Of a DNA stretch of 9,661 bases, positions 6,795 to 9,661 are shown piece by piece; within the stretch, counting starts at the first letter, position 1; each line of letters opens with the position of its first letter. The position numbers and the translations under genes are program-made. The notes below the pieces were generated by a model that saw only the letters and a list, made by a program, of their open reading frames with translations, was not told where the DNA came from and made no database searches. The DNA comes from a bacterium UBA7470 (GTDB lineage Bacteria; Pseudomonadota; Gammaproteobacteria; Burkholderiales; Burkholderiaceae_C): positions 2,749 to 12,409 of the forward strand of contig DLPA01000062.1 in NCBI GenBank assembly GCA_002479815.1, read 5' to 3'.

Positions 6795-7041
6795 AAAAAA
6801 TAGTGAAAAAAAATGAGCGACTAAATCAAACTAAATAAAGGATTGACGACATTTCTACATGAGTAAAAATAGGTTTTCATTAAAAAAATACGTTCCAATA
6901 CGAGCAGAAGCGGTGTGTTGACACAAAAAAGCAACACGACATGTTGCTTTTTTGAATTTTTCGATCATTTTTTATACAGATAAAGTAAATAAATTTCGGT
7001 ATTCATTGCGTAAGCAGCTCACTTTTTTTACTCTGCTTTTT
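6795..7041. repeat. Repeat element, copy 2, with inverted ends
   Basis: This fills most of the 310-nt spacer between dedA and the GGDEF-EAL gene. The right end (7006-7029) is identical to the right end of copy 1 (866-889), and extended to 7041 it matches the left end of copy 1 (656-691, inverted) in 34 of 36 positions. The left end is degenerate: atagtg, eight A, then tgagc at 6814-6818, inverted relative to the right end. The distance from tgagc to the opposite gctca is 208 nt here and 206 nt in copy 1. A shared 15-mer, ttttttgaatttttc (808-822 and 6948-6962), sits at the same offset from the right end in both. Between the anchors the copies are only loosely alike. The right end lies 16 nt after the dedA stop. 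The left end falls in the upstream region of the GGDEF-EAL gene. Confidence 0.7.
6925..6953 (-). terminator. Intrinsic terminator downstream of dedA
   Basis: A perfect 12-bp stem (six A, then gcaaca; paired with tgttgc, then six T) closes a 5-nt loop, cgaca. The A- and T-tracts make it terminator-like in both directions. On the minus strand it ends dedA transcription about 95 nt after the stop and would insulate the GGDEF-EAL gene. It lies inside repeat copy 2, near the position of the terminator in copy 1, though the stem sequences differ. Confidence 0.8.
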
Positions 7042-7045
7042 GAGT

Positions 7046-7693
7046 TTATGGTTGTCGTGACTGGCCCCTGCCGCGCCATGCGCCTGCAATGGCGATGAGG
7101 CCTGGGATCAAAATCATGCCCCAAATGATGAGACTGAGGCGTTCTTGCACCCACGGCAAATTGCCAAACAAATAGCCCGCGCCGCACAAGCTGATGACCC
7201 AAATGAGTGCGCCTATGACGTTGTAAAACGTGAAGGTCGAGCGCGTCATGTCGGCCACACCTGCCACAAAGGGGGCAAAGGTGCGAATGAAGGGCATGAA
7301 ACGCGCCAAAACGATGGTGATGCCACCATGACGCTCGTAAAACGCATGGGCCTGATCGAAGGCTTGGCGGTTGAACCAGCGCGACTGCTCCCAACCAAAC
7401 ACCTTAGGCCCACACCAACGACCTATGCTGTAGTTGCATTGGTCGCCCAAAATGGCTGCGATGATCAACAAGACCATTGCCAAGGGCAGATTCAGCAGCC
7501 CCACCCCCGCCAAAGCACCCACAATGAACAGCAGCGAGTCCCCGGGCAAAAACGGCATCACGACCACGCCAGTTTCGACAAAGACGATTAAAAAAAGAAG
7601 CACATACACCCAAGCGCCATAAGCTTGTACAAAGCTTTCTAGGTGTTGGTCGATGTGAAAAATAAAGTCGATGAAAAAGGTGATGAGTTCCAT
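7046..7693 (-). CDS. dedA: DedA family membrane protein
   Basis: A 215-residue inner-membrane protein of the DedA/VTT family. Members are tied to envelope integrity, proton-motive-force homeostasis and lipid flipping; the substrate of this one is not known. The sequence closely follows E. coli DedA in pattern: MELITFFIDFIFHIDQHL at the start, FVETGVVVMPFLPGDSLLFIVGALAG (38-63), GDQCNYSIGRWCG (83-95), FYERHGGITIVLARFMPFIRTFAPFVAGV (118-146) and FYNVIGALIWV (156-166). Residues E40, D52, R131 and R137 match the acidic and arginine positions shown to be essential in E. coli YqjA. Several membrane segments and re-entrant loops are apparent, with a short basic tail at the C-terminus. The ATG at 7691-7693 has only a weak AGG 3 nt upstream. 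It is divergent from mutL, with overlapping start codons if mutL begins at 7692. Its stop is followed by the right end of repeat copy 2 and then a strong terminator. Confidence 0.95.
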   Translation of the reverse strand: MELITFFIDFIFHIDQHLESFVQAYGAWVYVLLFLIVFVETGVVVMPFLPGDSLLFIVGALAGVGLLNLPLAMVLLIIAAILGDQCNYSIGRWCGPKVFGWEQSRWFNRQAFDQAHAFYERHGGITIVLARFMPFIRTFAPFVAGVADMTRSTFTFYNVIGALIWVISLCGAGYLFGNLPWVQERLSLIIWGMILIPGLIAIAGAWRGRGQSRQP

Positions 7694-9661
7694 GCGCCTG
7701 CATTATCGTGGGTCAACCTACAATCCTTGGGTGACTTTCTCGCATTCTTCTCCTTCTTCCTTTTCTCCCACGCCGCCGCGCCACATCCGTGAGTTGCCCG
7801 ATGAGCTCATCAGCCAAATTGCAGCGGGCGAGGTGGTCGAACGCCCGGCCTCGGTGGTGCGTGAGCTGATCGACAACGCCCTAGACGCAGGCGCAACACA
7901 CATCACCCTGCGCTTGATGGCGGGGGGTGTGCGCCTGATTGCGGTGGAGGATGACGGCTGTGGCATCCCCCGCGATGAGCTGGCGCTGGCGCTCAAACGC
8001 CACGCCACCAGCAAAATCGCCTCGCTCCACGATTTGGAGGCCGTGCAAACCATGGGCTTTCGTGGCGAGGCTTTGGCGGCCATTCACTCGATTGCGGAGG
8101 TGTCGGTGCTCAGTCGCTGCGGAGGCGAACATGGCTGGCTGCTGCACGGCCCTTCCGGTGAGATACGCCCCACCGCCCGCGCCCAAGGCACCACCATCGA
8201 GGTGCGCGAGCTGTTTTACGCCACCCCCGCGCGTCGCAAATTTTTAAAAACCGATGCCACCGAGCTGGCGCACTGCATCGAGGCCGTGCGCCGCCACGCC
8301 TTGGCTCGCCCCGATGTGGGTTTCAGCATCTGGCACGAAGGCAAACTGATCGAACAATGGCGCGTGCCCGCAGCAGACAGCGAGCGTTTAGACCTCGCCC
8401 TTGCATCTCAATCGACCGCCAACCACGCCTTGGATCAACGCATGGCCGATGTGCTAGGGGCGCAGTTTGTGCAGCAAAGCATCCCCGTGCTGGGCGAGTG
8501 GGGCGCTTCGACACGCGGTATCGCCGCCTTGCCCGAAGCCTTGGACTTGCCGCCACAGCATCGCTTGCGCCTGTGGGGGCGGGTCGGGCTGCCCGATGCC
8601 GCCCGCTCACGCGCCGATCAGCAGTTTGCGTATGTCAACGGGCGTTATGTGCGCGACAAAATCATTCAGCACGCCATGCGCAGTGCCTATGACGATGTGT
8701 TGCACGGACAGCGCCAGCCTGCCTATGTCTTGTTCATGGAGGTCGAGCCGACGCGGGTCGATGTCAACGTCCACCCCACCAAAATTGAGGTGCGCTTTCG
8801 GGACAGCCGCGACATCCACCAAGGCGTGCGCCGCGCCGTCGAGCAAGCCTTGGCCCATCCTCGGGCACAAGCCGATGCAGACAGAGCTTCAGTCTCCGCT
8901 TCGGCTCTCGCATCGCCAGCTCCAGCGGCCTTGGCCTTGGATTTGTCTGTGCCCATGCCCGTAGCCGTACCCACCTCCGAAACCAAACCATCCCCGTCAG
9001 CGGCTCATCCTCCATCTGCGGCATGGCGCACCGATGCCCTGTGGCGACCTGGTCAGCGTCCTCTGCGGGTGGATGAGTGGCAGCGCCTGTGGCACGCCCC
9101 GGCAGCGTCCACGCCACCGTCACCCTCACCCCATGCAGCGCCTCAGGCCGATGCCGTGACCGTGTTCGCAGACCGGCCGCCAGCGCCATCAGCCACAGCA
9201 GTCCCTACATCTTCGACTTGGCCCTTGGGTCGCGCACTGGCGCAGCTGCACGGCGTCTATATCTTGGCGGAAAACGCCCAAGGCTTGATCGTGGTCGATA
9301 TGCACGCCGCCCACGAGCGCATCGTCTATGAGCGGCTGAAGCAGCAATGGGCCAAGCGTCACGAAGGCGCACACATGCCCACACAAGCTTTGCTCGTGCC
9401 CGTGACCTTTGCCGCTACACCAGCGGAGGTAGCGACTGCCGAGGCTCATGCCGACACCTTGGCGCAATTGGGGCTGGAAGTGAGCGCCTTTTCCCCCAAA
9501 ACCTTGGCGGTGCGGGCCGTGCCTGCGGTTTTGACACAAGCCGATGCCGTCGAACTGGCCCGCAGCGTGTTGGCGGAGTTGGCTGAATTAGGTCAGCACG
9601 AGGCCAGCCATGTGGTCGAACGCGCGCATCATGATTTGCTGGCGACTTTGGCCTGTCATGG
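7692..9661 (+). CDS. mutL: DNA mismatch repair protein MutL, 3' truncated by window end
   Basis: MutL couples mismatch recognition by MutS to strand removal. The frame is open to the last base and has no stop; about 656 codons are present. The GHKL ATPase domain is intact: IRELPDELISQIAAGEVVERPASVVRELIDNALDAGAT (E58 catalytic), DDGCGIP, RHATSKI and GFRGEALAAI, then VNGRYVRDK and VNVHPTKIEVRF. A Pro/Ala/Ser-rich linker (about 8870-9205) leads to the dimerisation domain with DMHAAHERIVYE (D536), a DMHA(X)2E(X)4E form of the nicking-endonuclease motif, which fits a species without MutH. The window stops within ATLACHG, near a second conserved motif. The ATG at 7692 is favoured because AAGGTGAT (7677-7684) stands 7 nt before it. 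The GTG at 7731 is an alternative and has no good ribosome-binding site. The first 30 or so residues before IRELPDEL are Ser/Pro-rich and unlike most MutL proteins. Confidence 0.95.
   Translation, partial: MRLHYRGSTYNPWVTFSHSSPSSFSPTPPRHIRELPDELISQIAAGEVVERPASVVRELIDNALDAGATHITLRLMAGGVRLIAVEDDGCGIPRDELALALKRHATSKIASLHDLEAVQTMGFRGEALAAIHSIAEVSVLSRCGGEHGWLLHGPSGEIRPTARAQGTTIEVRELFYATPARRKFLKTDATELAHCIEAVRRHALARPDVGFSIWHEGKLIEQWRVPAADSERLDLALASQSTANHALDQRMADVLGAQFVQQSIPVLGEWGASTRGIAALPEALDLPPQHRLRLWGRVGLPDAARSRADQQFAYVNGRYVRDKIIQHAMRSAYDDVLHGQRQPAYVLFMEVEPTRVDVNVHPTKIEVRFRDSRDIHQGVRRAVEQALAHPRAQADADRASVSASALASPAPAALALDLSVPMPVAVPTSETKPSPSAAHPPSAAWRTDALWRPGQRPLRVDEWQRLWHAPAASTPPSPSPHAAPQADAVTVFADRPPAPSATAVPTSSTWPLGRALAQLHGVYILAENAQGLIVVDMHAAHERIVYERLKQQWAKRHEGAHMPTQALLVPVTFAATPAEVATAEAHADTLAQLGLEVSAFSPKTLAVRAVPAVLTQADAVELARSVLAELAELGQHEASHVVERAHHDLLATLACH

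Noticed and set aside
6820..6836. Direct repeat actaaat at a 10-bp step in the GGDEF-EAL upstream region
   Set aside because: Two 7-mers in very AT-rich DNA are weak evidence for a binding site; the helical-turn spacing is noted only.
6914..6925. Palindrome TGTGT-TG-ACACA beside the dedA terminator
   Set aside because: It is short, abuts the terminator stem, and its TTGACA has no -10 box at the right distance on the + strand.
668..7029. The repeated 24-base ends as a CRISPR array
   Set aside because: The copies are few, far apart and inverted, with no regular spacer series and no cas gene.
8467..8964. A 165-residue + strand frame inside mutL
   Set aside because: It is a shifted frame of mutL; the MutL frame is continuous and carries all family motifs through this stretch.

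Overview
This window looks like ordinary chromosome from a betaproteobacterium, most likely Burkholderiales and possibly Comamonadaceae. The basis is the style of the proteins (SmpB, MoaD/MoaE, MltB-type transglycosylase, MutL with a DMHA-type C-terminal motif, DedA), moderately GC-rich genes and AT-rich spacers. No marker gene is present that would fix the genus.

Layout from left to right. smpB (+, trans-translation) converges on moaE-moaD (-, molybdopterin synthase); the 247-nt AT-rich spacer between them carries a repeat element with inverted ends. Divergent from moaD is a two-gene + strand unit: a GlsB/YeaQ/YmgE-type small membrane protein and, one base after its stop, an unassigned 186-residue protein. 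Its start region has a promoter-like sequence, then a hairpin with a T-run. This unit converges on a minus-strand pair, a Cache-GGDEF-EAL cyclic-di-GMP protein followed 20 nt later by an MltB-family lytic transglycosylase. A second AT-rich spacer (6735-7045) holds a diverged copy of the same repeat element plus a strong terminator. dedA (-) and mutL (+, cut by the window end) are divergent and their start codons appear to share one CATG.

The genes are mostly housekeeping functions: ribosome rescue, cofactor synthesis, envelope stress and cell wall turnover, second-messenger signalling, membrane homeostasis and mismatch repair. I see no phage, insertion sequence with transposase, CRISPR array, tRNA, rRNA or defence system.

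The most interesting signal is non-coding. Two elements of about 245 bp, roughly 6.1 kb apart, share ends in inverted orientation built on the core gtgagctgctt, and nearly the same internal spacing. Three of the four ends begin within a few to 16 nt of a stop codon, reading in the same sense as the gene. They could be decayed MITE-like elements or a family of 3'-end regulatory repeats.
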